Assembly (NCBI GenBank): GCA_021790695.1
Contig: JAJYGJ010000184.1
Location: 1-10,465, forward strand
Origin: Nitrospirota bacterium
GTDB taxonomy: Bacteria; Nitrospirota; Thermodesulfovibrionia; Thermodesulfovibrionales; JdFR-88
Reading direction: 5' to 3'
DNA length: 10,465 nt
Position numbers and translations under genes: made by a program. The notes beneath the pieces are model-generated. The model was not told the DNA's origin. It searched no databases and saw nothing but the letters and a program-made list of their open reading frames with translations. Below are positions 1 to 6,926 of the stretch, in pieces. How positions within the stretch are numbered: the first letter of the stretch is position 1; each line of letters begins with the position of its first letter.

Positions 1-1703
1 ACAAGACCCAGAGGGAGTACTTCCTGAGGGAGCAGTTGAAGGCCATACAGAAGGAGCTTGGCGACATAGACGAGCGGGCCGAGGAGATAAGGGAATTCCA
101 GTCCAAGGTGGAAAAGGCCAGGATGCCGGAAAAGGTCGCCAAGGAGGCCGACAAGCAACTGAGAAGGCTTCAGAAGATGCACCCCGACAGCGCCGAATCC
201 GCGACGATAAGGACTTATCTGGAATGGCTGGTGGAGTTGCCGTGGTCGAAGTCCACAAAGGACAAGCTCGACATCAAACTCGCTCAGAAGGTGCTGGACG
301 AGGACCATTACGACCTGGAAAAAATCAAGGAGAGGATACTGGAGTACCTTTCCGTCAGAAAGCTCAAGGCGAAGATGAAGGGGCCCATACTCTGCTTCGT
401 AGGCCCTCCCGGCGTTGGCAAGACGTCGCTTGGCAAGTCGATCGCAAGGGCGCTCGGGCGCGAGTTCGTGAGGATTTCGCTTGGCGGCGTCAGGGACGAG
501 GCGGAGATAAGGGGCCACAGAAGGACATACGTGGGGGCGCTTCCGGGCAGGATCATCCAGGGTCTCAAGCAGGCCGGCACGAATAACCCCGTCTTCATGC
601 TGGACGAGATAGACAAGATAGGCATGGATTTCAGGGGCGACCCCTCTTCGGCCCTTTTGGAAGTCCTCGACCCCGAGCAGAACAACACCTTCTCGGACCA
701 CTACCTGGGGGTCTCATTCGACTTGTCCAACATCATCTTCATCACGACGGGCAACATGGTGGACACCATACCCAGCCCGCTCAGGGACCGCATGGAGATA
801 ATCTACCTGAGCGGATACACCGAGGAGGAGAAGCTGGGCATTGCGAAGAATTACCTCATCCCCAAACAACTGGAAGCCCACGGGATAACCGAAAAGATAC
901 TGAAGCTGTCGGACGATGCGGTAAGGCAGATAATCATGCAGCACACCAGGGAGGCGGGCGTGCGAAACCTCGAACGCGAGATCGCCCGTCTTTGCAGAAA
1001 GATCGCCAGGGACCTGGCCGAGGGCGGAAACGGCAGCAGGAAATCCTTCCAGATCACGCCCCGGAACCTGGGCAAGTATCTGGGCGTGCCCAAATACCTG
1101 CCCGAGGAGGAGATGGAGAAGGATTACGTGGGTGTCGCCACGGGGCTTGCGTGGACCGAGGCGGGCGGCGATATCATTTATATCGAGGCCACCACAATGA
1201 AGGGCAGGGGCAATCTCACCCTGACCGGGCAACTTGGCGAGGTAATGAAGGAATCCGCGCAGGCGGCGGTCAGCTACGTCCGCTCCAGGGCAAAGACGCT
1301 CGGCATCGGCGAGGAGATCTTCGGCAAGACGGACATACATATACACGTGCCCGCCGGGGCGATACCGAAGGACGGCCCGTCGGCCGGCATCACGATGGCC
1401 ACGGCCATAGCCTCGGCCCTCACCGGAAAGCCGGTCAGGAAGGACGTGGCGATGACGGGCGAGGTCACGCTGAGGGGCAGGGTTCTGCCGATAGGGGGGC
1501 TCAAGGAAAAGGCCATCGCCGCGAAAAGGATGGGCATAAAGACCATCCTCATCCCGAAGAGAAACGCCAGGGACCTGGAGGAGCTTCCGAAATACATAAC
1601 CCGGGACCTGGCCTTCATCCCGGTTGAGACCATGGACGAGGTCCTGGCAAAGACCCTCAAACAGAAAAAGAGAAAGACGGACAAGAAACCGCAGGCCGCA
1701 TGA
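1..1703 (+). CDS. lon: ATP-dependent Lon protease (LonA), 5' truncated by window edge
   Basis: Lon is the cytoplasmic AAA+ serine protease that unfolds and degrades misfolded and short-lived regulatory proteins. The frame is open from base 3 to the TGA at 1701-1703, giving 566 visible residues. Full-length bacterial Lon is roughly 780-810, so about 220-240 N-terminal residues lie upstream, and the TTG at 36 is an internal Leu codon rather than a start. Visible in order: the coiled-coil stretch around REQLKAIQKELG; Walker A GPPGVGKT (402-425); Walker B LDEID (600-614); and the C-terminal peptidase domain, with nucleophile Ser in PKDGPSAG (Ser codon 1380-1382) and catalytic Lys in GGLKEK (codon 1509-1511). 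These are 43 residues apart, as in E. coli S679/K722. The C-terminus is a Lys-rich tail. The stop overlaps the thiL start by ATGA, suggesting translational coupling. All catalytic residues are intact. Confidence 0.97.
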   Translation, partial: KTQREYFLREQLKAIQKELGDIDERAEEIREFQSKVEKARMPEKVAKEADKQLRRLQKMHPDSAESATIRTYLEWLVELPWSKSTKDKLDIKLAQKVLDEDHYDLEKIKERILEYLSVRKLKAKMKGPILCFVGPPGVGKTSLGKSIARALGREFVRISLGGVRDEAEIRGHRRTYVGALPGRIIQGLKQAGTNNPVFMLDEIDKIGMDFRGDPSSALLEVLDPEQNNTFSDHYLGVSFDLSNIIFITTGNMVDTIPSPLRDRMEIIYLSGYTEEEKLGIAKNYLIPKQLEAHGITEKILKLSDDAVRQIIMQHTREAGVRNLEREIARLCRKIARDLAEGGNGSRKSFQITPRNLGKYLGVPKYLPEEEMEKDYVGVATGLAWTEAGGDIIYIEATTMKGRGNLTLTGQLGEVMKESAQAAVSYVRSRAKTLGIGEEIFGKTDIHIHVPAGAIPKDGPSAGITMATAIASALTGKPVRKDVAMTGEVTLRGRVLPIGGLKEKAIAAKRMGIKTILIPKRNARDLEELPKYITRDLAFIPVETMDEVLAKTLKQKKRKTDKKPQAA

Positions 1704-2731
1704 GGCTTGATCAGATCGGCGAACTGGCCCTTCTGGATTGGATAAGGAAGAAGGCCGGGGATGGGGGGAGCGGGAACAAAAGACCGCTTCTTGGCATCGG
1801 GGACGATGCCGCGGCCTTTAAACTTGCCGCCGGTAAAACGGCCCTGGCATCTTCCGACATGATGGTCGAGGGGGTGCATTTCGACCTCGCCTATTTTACG
1901 CCCTATCAACTCGGGTTCAAGATAGTCTCGGTAAACGCAAGCGACATATACGCCATGGGCGGCGTCCCGCTCATGGCCTTCTTCAGCCTGGCCGCACCGC
2001 CGGACACGAAGGCCGTTTTCATTAAAAAGATGTTTGAAGGGGTGTTTGACGCGCTTGCCCTTTACGGGGCCCGGCTCTCGGGTGGCGACCTGACGGCCTC
2101 GCCGCCGGGGGTCAAAAAAGGCCTGGTGCTGGACATGTGCGTGATCGGGGAGGCGGGCAGGATCGTCAAAAGACGCGGCGCGAAGGCGGGCGATGGAGTG
2201 TATGTCACCGGCCCGCTGGGGGATTCGGCCTGCGGGCTGGCCCTCCTGAGGGAGATCGCCCGGCCCGTTGCCCTTGAAAGCGGCGGCCTTCGCCCGGGCG
2301 GAGTGGTGAGACTGCGCCGTGGCACGCTCCGGTGGGACGTTATCAGGCCGCTTGTCGCCCGGCATCTCATGCCTGTCGCCAAGAGGCCGCCAGGGCTGGC
2401 CGTCCCGACCGCCATGCTCGACATCAGCGACGGACTTTTGCTGGATGTTTCGAGGCTTTGCAAAGAAAGCGGCGTTGGTGTCAAAATATACGAGGACAGA
2501 ATTCCGGTCTCCGCCCAGATGAGGCAGGCCGCCCCCGCCCTCGGGCTGGACCCGCTTGAACTGGCGAAAAGCGGGGGTGAGGATTATGAGCTTCTCTATA
2601 CCGCCCGGCGTAAGGACGGCGGGGAAAAAGGCGGGATACTGATCGGCGAGGTCATCCCCTCGGGCCGTTACATGGTGGACGCCCTGGGAAAGATGAAAAG
2701 GTTCAAGGCCGAGGGATATAAACATTTTTAA
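1700..2731 (+). CDS. thiL: Thiamine-monophosphate kinase ThiL
   Basis: ThiL uses ATP to phosphorylate thiamine monophosphate to thiamine diphosphate, the active cofactor and last step of the pathway, in the cytoplasm. The 343-residue protein has the PurM/AIR-synthase-like family motifs: GIGDDAA (residues 32-38), SSDMMVEGVHF (51-61), NASDIYAMGG (79-88), GGDLT (128-132), TGPLGDSACGLALL (about 170-183), LDISDGL (240-246) and SGGEDYELLY (291-300). The Asp-rich motifs bind Mg-ATP in this family. Length is slightly above the usual 320-340; a Gly/Arg-rich stretch near residues 190-215 looks longer than in typical members. The ATG shares ATGA with the lon stop, and only a weak GCAGG lies upstream, so translation is probably coupled to lon. 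No other thiamine genes are adjacent. Confidence 0.95.
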   Translation: MRLDQIGELALLDWIRKKAGDGGSGNKRPLLGIGDDAAAFKLAAGKTALASSDMMVEGVHFDLAYFTPYQLGFKIVSVNASDIYAMGGVPLMAFFSLAAPPDTKAVFIKKMFEGVFDALALYGARLSGGDLTASPPGVKKGLVLDMCVIGEAGRIVKRRGAKAGDGVYVTGPLGDSACGLALLREIARPVALESGGLRPGGVVRLRRGTLRWDVIRPLVARHLMPVAKRPPGLAVPTAMLDISDGLLLDVSRLCKESGVGVKIYEDRIPVSAQMRQAAPALGLDPLELAKSGGEDYELLYTARRKDGGEKGGILIGEVIPSGRYMVDALGKMKRFKAEGYKHF

Positions 2732-2760
2732 GAAAGACGGGCGTTTTTGACCTTCCGGGG

Positions 2761-4110
2761 ATGCGGGCCGCGAAAATAACATTTTATCTTTTGAGCCTCG
2801 GATGCCCCAAGAACCTTGTGGACTCCGAGAAGCTCACAAGGAGGCTTCGGCTCTCCGGGCACCGCCCGGTCTCCGGCCCTGAAGAGGCGGACGTCCTTAT
2901 AGTAAACACCTGCGGCTTCATCGAGGCGGCCAAGGAGGAATCGATCGGGGAGATACTGGGTCTTTCAAGGATCAAGGACGGCAAAAGGCTGCTGGTCTTC
3001 GGCTGCCTCTCGCAAAGGTACGGGGACGAGCTGCGGGCCGAACTTCCGGAGGTGGACGCCATGTGGGGCGTGGACGCCGAAGAGGAGATCGCCCGCTATC
3101 TGGGCGGGGAGACCAACCCCCGCGAATGCGCGCCTCCGGACGTTCGTCCCCTCGGGGCTGAACGTCCCCTCGGGGCTGAACGCCCCTCCACGTACCCCTA
3201 TGCGTATCTGAAGATATCGGAGGGGTGCGGGAGGCGCTGCTCTTTTTGTTCAATCCCGCTTATACGCGGTCCGCTCAGGAATTTTTCTCCGGAGGAGATA
3301 CTGAGTGAAGCGGAGGGCCATATCCGGACCGGCATAAAGGAGCTGATCCTCGTCTCCCAGGACACCGGAAGTTATAATTTGAAGGGCTACAAGCTCCCCG
3401 CGCTCCTGAAGGACATCTGCCGCCTTCCGGGGGATTTTCGGGTGAGGCTCCATTATCTGCATCCCTCCGGGATTGGTCCCTCCGGGATTGGTCCCTCCGG
3501 GGGCATCCTGGAGGCGATGGCCGGCGAGCCGAAGGCCGTAAAATATCTGGACGTGCCGCTTCAGCATTCGGAGCAGCGGATACTGAGATTGATGTCGCGG
3601 GGCGGAAGCCGGAGGGATTTCAAAAGGGCCATCTCCCGCGCAAGGAAAATGATGCCGGGGCTTGCCGTCCGGACCACCTTTATCGTTGGTTTCCCCGGCG
3701 AGAGCGAGGAGGAGTTCGAGGGGCTTATGGATTTCATCGAGGAGACGGGCTTTGAGCACGCCGGGGCGTTCGTCTACTCGAAGGAAGAGGGCACGGCGGC
3801 GGCCCGGCTGCCGGGCCAGTTGCCCCGGACGGCAAAGAAGCGGCGGTGGGACCGCCTCATGAAGGCGCAGGCCGCGATCAGCCTGGAAAAAAACAAGGCC
3901 CTCCTGGGGCGCGAGATGACGGCGCTCGTCGATGAGGCGGAGGGAGCAACGGCAGTGGGCAGACTTGCCTGCCAGTCCCCGGACGTGGACGGCGTCGTAT
4001 TCATCGAAAACGCGAACGCAGGGCTCAAGGCGGGCGATTTCACCCGCGTCCTCATCACGAGGGCCTACGATTACGACCTCGAGGCCGTCCCGGTGGGGGA
4101 GGCCGGATGA
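2761..4110 (+). CDS. rimO: Ribosomal protein uS12 (Asp) methylthiotransferase RimO
   Basis: RimO is a radical-SAM enzyme with two Fe-S clusters that adds a methylthio group to a conserved aspartate of ribosomal protein S12. In this 449-residue protein the N-terminal UPF0004/MTTase domain carries cluster cysteines C15 (SLGCPKNLVDSE), C51 (NTCGFI) and C82 (FGCLSQRY). The radical-SAM CxxxCxxC is C156-C160-C163 (CGRRCSFC). YLDVPLQHS (262-270) and FIVGFPGE follow, with a C-terminal TRAM-like region from about residue 375. SLGCPKNLVDSE and the SQDTG motif favour RimO over the tRNA enzymes MiaB or MtaB. Two short in-frame tandem repeats lengthen the protein, at residues about 129-142 and 236-248. 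The ATG has GGGG directly before it and no well-spaced Shine-Dalgarno; no other start codon lies in frame in the 29-bp gap. The stop overlaps the next gene by ATGA. Confidence 0.96.
   Translation: MRAAKITFYLLSLGCPKNLVDSEKLTRRLRLSGHRPVSGPEEADVLIVNTCGFIEAAKEESIGEILGLSRIKDGKRLLVFGCLSQRYGDELRAELPEVDAMWGVDAEEEIARYLGGETNPRECAPPDVRPLGAERPLGAERPSTYPYAYLKISEGCGRRCSFCSIPLIRGPLRNFSPEEILSEAEGHIRTGIKELILVSQDTGSYNLKGYKLPALLKDICRLPGDFRVRLHYLHPSGIGPSGIGPSGGILEAMAGEPKAVKYLDVPLQHSEQRILRLMSRGGSRRDFKRAISRARKMMPGLAVRTTFIVGFPGESEEEFEGLMDFIEETGFEHAGAFVYSKEEGTAAARLPGQLPRTAKKRRWDRLMKAQAAISLEKNKALLGREMTALVDEAEGATAVGRLACQSPDVDGVVFIENANAGLKAGDFTRVLITRAYDYDLEAVPVGEAG
3145..3182 (+). repeat. In-frame 18-bp tandem duplication in rimO
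   Basis: Two perfect 18-bp copies (3145-3162 and 3163-3180) are followed by two further matching bases. The unit is CGTCCCCTCGGGGCTGAA and encodes RPLGAE twice. It contains CCCC-TC-GGGG, and flanking ACGTTC (3140-3145) is the exact reverse complement of GAACGT (3160-3165), so 3140-3165 can fold as a hairpin. It sits in the linker between the MTTase domain and the radical-SAM domain, just before YAYLKISEGC, a place likely to tolerate insertions. Because the unit is a multiple of three, the frame is kept. Confidence 0.9.
3463..3501 (+). repeat. In-frame 15-bp tandem repeat in rimO (2.6 copies)
   Basis: The unit CCCTCCGGGATTGGT occurs perfectly at 3463-3477 and 3478-3492, then as a partial CCCTCCGGG at 3493-3501. 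It encodes PSGIG-PSGIG-PSG within the radical-SAM domain, right after the conserved LHYLHP strand where other RimO proteins go directly into a short helix. The unit contains two overlapping self-complementary patterns, TCCC-TCC-GGGA and GGGA-TTGG-TCCC. This lengthens a loop next to the catalytic barrel by about ten residues. Confidence 0.9.
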
Positions 4111-4985
4111 GCGGGATGAACGACACTATTAATCATGCGGCCAATCATGAGGGCGGGTCGCGGTTCCCGTTCATACACGTCCTTCTTTTCCTGTTCACGG
4201 TCATAAGCACGCTTGCCGCCGGCATGATACAAAGGGGGATAAACCCTCTTACGGAGCCATGGAAATTTTACGAGGGGGTGCCCTTTTCGGCGACACTGCT
4301 GATCATACTTCTCTCCCATGAGCTGTCCCACTATTTCACCTCCAGGCGGCACAATACCCTTGCCACGCTGCCTTATTTCATTCCGGCCCCGACGCTGATA
4401 GGCACCTTCGGGGCGGTGATAAGGATGAAATCCCCCATCATGTCCAGGAGCGCCCTCATAGACATCGGCGCCTCCGGGCCTATCATGGGTTTTCTTTTTT
4501 CGGTCGTCGCGTGCGTCATTGGGCTGCACTTCTCTACGGTCATAAGCGGTCCGCGCGCCGCAAGCGGAGTGACGCTTGGAGATTCCCTGATCTTCTACCT
4601 CCTTTCGAGGGCGGTGGTGGGCAACACTTCGGGAGGGCAACTTATCCTTCATCCCATCGCGTTTGCGGGCTGGATAGGTTTTTTCGTGACCTTCCTGAAC
4701 CTGCTTCCCGTGGGGCAGCTTGACGGCGGACACGTGCTCTTCGCCTTTCTGGGGCGGATGCACAAGGCGGTATCGGGCGCGATAGTCCTTCTGCTGGCGC
4801 TCTTTGGCATCCTTTTCTGGAAGGGCTGGCTTGTCTGGGCGGTCCTGATGCTCATCCTCGGGCTCAGGCACCCGCCGGTCCATTACTGGGAGAGACCGCT
4901 TGATCCGGCCAGAAAATACGTCGGCGCGGCCGTGCTCCTGATCTTCATCCTGACCTTTGTCCCGACACCGTTTAAGATCGTCTAG
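4107..4985 (+). CDS. Site-2 protease family (peptidase M50) integral membrane metalloprotease
   Basis: This is a 292-residue polytopic membrane protein with zinc-protease signatures of the M50/site-2 protease family, which cleave within membrane-spanning segments of substrates. The zinc motif is HELSH (residues 71-75) inside a hydrophobic segment. GASGPIMGF (121-129) matches the conserved family GxxGP element, and NLLPVGQLDGGH (198-209) supplies the third ligand Asp206. Other hydrophobic segments lie near 21-41, 122-141, 185-202, 222-238, 241-253 and 272-286. The stretch YFIPAPTLIGTFGAVIRMKSP recalls the EGY-like/bacterial S2P subgroup. No PDZ domain is present, so it is not RseP, and it does not resemble SpoIVFB in detail. 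The start ATG shares ATGA with the rimO stop and is preceded by a G-rich GGGGGAGG. It probably ends the lon-thiL-rimO transcription unit. The substrate cannot be inferred. Confidence 0.9.
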   Translation: MSGMNDTINHAANHEGGSRFPFIHVLLFLFTVISTLAAGMIQRGINPLTEPWKFYEGVPFSATLLIILLSHELSHYFTSRRHNTLATLPYFIPAPTLIGTFGAVIRMKSPIMSRSALIDIGASGPIMGFLFSVVACVIGLHFSTVISGPRAASGVTLGDSLIFYLLSRAVVGNTSGGQLILHPIAFAGWIGFFVTFLNLLPVGQLDGGHVLFAFLGRMHKAVSGAIVLLLALFGILFWKGWLVWAVLMLILGLRHPPVHYWERPLDPARKYVGAAVLLIFILTFVPTPFKIV

Positions 4986-5108
4986 GGGCCTGCCGTTTTA
5001 AACGGATGGCGGGCATATTCCGCGCTGCCTCCACGGTGAGGCCCGATTTACACAATATATGGTATGCGTTTCTTTCTAACGACACCATATAATCCGCTTC
5101 TTTTTCCC
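4986..5108. other. Intergenic region before mraZ with imperfect inverted repeats
   Basis: No gene is supportable here. Two structures are visible. CCGTT-TTA-AACGG (4993-5005), with outer GCC/GGC pairs, sits just after the M50 stop but has no T-tract. An AT-rich hairpin spans 5056-5091: TATATGGT (5056-5063) pairs with ACCATATA (5084-5091), and inner CGTT (5067-5070) pairs with AACG (5078-5081) around a seven-base pyrimidine loop. It is followed by a T-rich run at 5097-5106. The hairpin could be a weak terminator for the upstream unit or a protein-binding site; neither is certain. Confidence 0.45.
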
Positions 5109-5138
5109 TTGACATCCTAAATCGTATTTCCCTATGAT
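5109..5138 (+). promoter_or_regulatory. Sigma-70-type promoter for mraZ / dcw cluster
   Basis: A perfect -35 hexamer TTGACA (5109-5114) and a near-consensus -10 TATGAT (5133-5138, one mismatch to TATAAT) are separated by 18 bp. Transcription would start near 5145, giving a leader of about 29 bases before the mraZ ATG. It lies in the only sizeable non-coding gap of the window, directly ahead of the first dcw gene, as expected for the main cluster promoter. Confidence 0.8.
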
Positions 5139-5141
5139 TTA

Positions 5142-5166
5142 GTGGTAAAAAGTGGTGAAAGGTGGA
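5142..5166 (+). promoter_or_regulatory. Putative MraZ operator: three GTGG boxes at 10-bp spacing
   Basis: GTGGT (5142-5146), GTGGT (5152-5156) and GTGGA (5162-5166) recur exactly every 10 bp with A/G-rich spacers. MraZ proteins are known to bind arrays of direct TGGG/GTGG-like repeats at about 10-bp period upstream of their own gene. The first box falls at the predicted transcription start, and the third overlaps the likely ribosome binding site (GGTGGAG, 5161-5167). Bound MraZ could therefore block initiation of transcription. The assignment is from pattern and position. Confidence 0.75.
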
Positions 5167-5173
5167 GTGAAAA

Positions 5174-5626
5174 ATGCCGGGGTTTTCTGGCAAATACTAT
5201 TACACCTTGGATGAAAAGGGCCGGCTCATGGTCCCCGCCCCTTTCAGGGAGATCATATTTGCCAATTACAGCGCGAATCTTATGGTTGCCAACTCCGCCT
5301 TCGACAGTTGTCTTAACGCATATCCCCTTGAGGAGTGGGCAAAACTCGTGGAAAAGGTGAGGGGGCTTCCACGCTCGGACAGGGCGGTGAGGTATTTCCT
5401 GCGGAAGGTGATCGCCTCGGCGGTGGAGACCGCGATTGACCGGCAGGGCAGGATACTTGTCCCCTCGGCGCAGAGGCAGGATTCGGGACTGGACGGCGAG
5501 GTGGTGCTCGTGGGCCAGGTGGAGATGATAGAGATCTGGAGCAAATCCGGCTGGCAGCAGGAGACGGACGCCTCGCGCGTGGACAGGGCGGCATTCGAGG
5601 AGTCCCTTAGCCGTTATGGGATCTGA
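5174..5626 (+). CDS. mraZ: Transcriptional regulator MraZ
   Basis: MraZ is a conserved DNA-binding regulator of the dcw cluster that forms ring-shaped oligomers of a double AbrB-like fold. The 150-residue protein shows the two diagnostic DxxxR motifs, D13-EKG-R17 in TLDEKGRLMVPAPFR and D89-RQG-R93 in IDRQGRILVP, one per half. Length matches the family (about 140-155). The start ATG at 5174 is six bases after GGTGGAG (5161-5167) and gives the usual N-terminus with a short tail before the GKYYYTLDEKGR core. It sits at the head of the cluster behind its own promoter and box array, consistent with autoregulation. The stop at 5624-5626 is 11 bases before the rsmH ATG. Confidence 0.97.
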   Translation: MPGFSGKYYYTLDEKGRLMVPAPFREIIFANYSANLMVANSAFDSCLNAYPLEEWAKLVEKVRGLPRSDRAVRYFLRKVIASAVETAIDRQGRILVPSAQRQDSGLDGEVVLVGQVEMIEIWSKSGWQQETDASRVDRAAFEESLSRYGI

Positions 5627-5637
5627 GGGATTTGGAA

Positions 5638-6519
5638 ATGCGCCCGGTCCATCTTCCCGTGCTCGTGCGGGAGGCGATGGAGATATTGAAGCCGGAAAGG
5701 GGAGGGGTTTATGTTGACGCCACGGTCGGTTTGGGCGGGCACGCCGGGGAGATTCTCAGGCTCATCGGCGGACGGGGGCTGCTTATCGGGATCGACAGGG
5801 ACGAGGATGCGCTCCTGATGGCGGCCTCGGCGCTCGCATCCGAAAACGTGGTCCTGCGGCACTCACGGTTCTCCGGCATCGAGGACGTCCTGGCCGGGCT
5901 GGGCATAGAGCGTGTGGACGGCCTTTTTTTTGACCTCGGGGTCTCGATGGCGCAGCTCAAGCAGACGGGCAGGGGGTTTAGTTTTTCCTCGGACGAGCCC
6001 CTCGACATGCGCATGGACAGGACCCAGGCCCTTACGGCCGAAGAGGTGGTAAACACTTATACCATGGAGCGCCTGGCGCTCATACTGCGGGACTACGCGG
6101 AAGAGAGGCGCGCGGGCAGGATAGCGCGGGCCATAGCGGCCAGGCGAAGGGAAAGGCCGATAAGGACGTGCAGGGAGCTGGCCGGCATAGCGGCGCGGGC
6201 ATACGGCGCGGCAGGCAGAGGGCGGATCCATCCGGCCACAAGGACGTTCCAGGCGCTGAGGATAGAGGTAAACAGGGAACTGGAGGAGCTTCAGGCCGGG
6301 CTGGACTGCTCGCCGCGCGTCCTTGCAAAAGGCGGCAGGATCGCCGTCATCTCCTACCATTCCCTTGAAGACAGGGCGGTAAAGCATTTCTTTAAAAAGG
6401 CGGCCATGGAAGGGCAGTTTCAGGTGCTGACCAAAAAACCGGTGAGGCCCGGGCCAGTCGAGGTCAGGGAAAACCCCGCCGCGAGGAGCGCGAAGCTCAG
6501 AGGGGCCGAAAAGTTATGA
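5638..6519 (+). CDS. rsmH: 16S rRNA (cytosine(1402)-N4)-methyltransferase RsmH (MraW)
   Basis: RsmH uses S-adenosylmethionine to methylate N4 of C1402 in the decoding centre of 16S rRNA. Starting at ATG 5638 the protein has 293 residues (E. coli about 313) and begins MRPVHLPVLVREA, the usual family N-terminus. The SAM site is DATVGLGGHA (27-36). Family motifs follow: FFDLGVSMAQL, GRGFSF, PLDMRMD, and near the C-terminus VISYHSLEDR (about 237-246) and NPAARSAKLR. A TTG two codons upstream (5632) is possible, but the GAGG at 5625-5628 overlapping the mraZ stop is better spaced for 5638. The stop shares ATGA with the next gene. Confidence 0.97.
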   Translation: MRPVHLPVLVREAMEILKPERGGVYVDATVGLGGHAGEILRLIGGRGLLIGIDRDEDALLMAASALASENVVLRHSRFSGIEDVLAGLGIERVDGLFFDLGVSMAQLKQTGRGFSFSSDEPLDMRMDRTQALTAEEVVNTYTMERLALILRDYAEERRAGRIARAIAARRRERPIRTCRELAGIAARAYGAAGRGRIHPATRTFQALRIEVNRELEELQAGLDCSPRVLAKGGRIAVISYHSLEDRAVKHFFKKAAMEGQFQVLTKKPVRPGPVEVRENPAARSAKLRGAEKL

Positions 6520-6851
6520 GGGCGGCAATGAGAAGCGGGTCTGGTGTGTTATCATATTGCTTTAAGGGATCGGCATGTCTGCTTGTAGTCATCGGCTTTT
6601 TCGGGTTGATCTGGCTTCGCTCCAGCATCAGGTCGGTGCAGTATGAGCTTGGTGCGCTTGAAAACGAGCACTGGGGGGTGCTCCGTCAGCGCATGGAGCT
6701 CGATGCCGACAGGGCCACGCTTTTTTCCGACGCAAAGATCGGCGCAGTCGCGGTTGAAAAACTGGGTATGGAATTTCCGGACAGAACAATGGTGTTTTAT
6801 GTGAAAAGGGATAGGGGGAGTATCCCTTATGAGGCGGCTTACAAGCGGTAA
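6516..6851 (+). CDS. ftsL: FtsL-like small bitopic cell division protein
   Basis: The 111-residue protein has one clear membrane span (about residues 18-34, rich in L, V, I, F and G) after a short basic N-terminus. A helix-prone, charged segment follows (about 35-65, RSSIRSVQYELGALENEHWGVLRQRMEL) that could form a coiled coil, then a short periplasmic tail. This is the architecture of FtsL, which joins FtsB and FtsQ and activates FtsWI at the septum. The primary sequence of FtsL is poorly conserved, so the call rests on size, topology and position between rsmH and ftsI. KLGMEFPDRTMVFYVK resembles the A-x-x-L-G-(M/L) tail often seen in FtsL. ATG 6516 overlaps the rsmH stop with AGGGG ten bases upstream; ATG 6528 is an alternative start after GAGGGCGG. 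Confidence 0.82.
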   Translation: MRAAMRSGSGVLSYCFKGSACLLVVIGFFGLIWLRSSIRSVQYELGALENEHWGVLRQRMELDADRATLFSDAKIGAVAVEKLGMEFPDRTMVFYVKRDRGSIPYEAAYKR

Positions 6852-6926
6852 AAAAGAAAAATCCGTTTTTGTTTTTGTCTTTCAATTTTTATTTGATGGA
6901 TTTTTTTTCAACCGGTCCTTTTTCAA
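6852..6926 (+). other. AT-rich spacer between ftsL and ftsI
   Basis: This 75-bp gap is only about 25% GC, against GC-rich genes on both sides. It starts in an all-A/U near-perfect inverted repeat, AAAAAGAAAAA (6851-6861) and TTTTTGTTTTT (6866-6876), with a TCCG loop and one G/G mismatch. It is then pyrimidine-rich, with a run of eight T at 6901-6908. No purine-rich Shine-Dalgarno precedes the ftsI ATG. It may be a weak attenuator, an internal regulatory site or simply an unstructured leader; no promoter hexamers stand out. Confidence 0.5.

Noticed and set aside
36..38. TTG at 36 as the start of a short Lon
   Set aside because: The frame stays open to base 3 and encodes KTQREYFLREQ, a conserved Lon segment, so this is an internal Leu codon of a gene cut by the window edge.
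1274..2782. Long minus-strand ORF (502 codons) opposite lon and thiL
   Set aside because: It is antisense to two well-recognised genes with intact motifs, has low-complexity composition typical of GC-rich shadow frames, and matches no family I recognise.
4988..5010. Possible intrinsic terminator after the M50 gene
   Set aside because: CCGTT-TTA-AACGG with outer GCC/GGC is only a short stem with an internal loop, and no T-tract follows, so I do not call it a terminator.
4972..5193. Minus-strand ORF of 73 codons covering the mraZ promoter gap
   Set aside because: It runs through the promoter and operator region, overlaps both flanking genes, has no recognisable domain and no clear ribosome binding site of its own.
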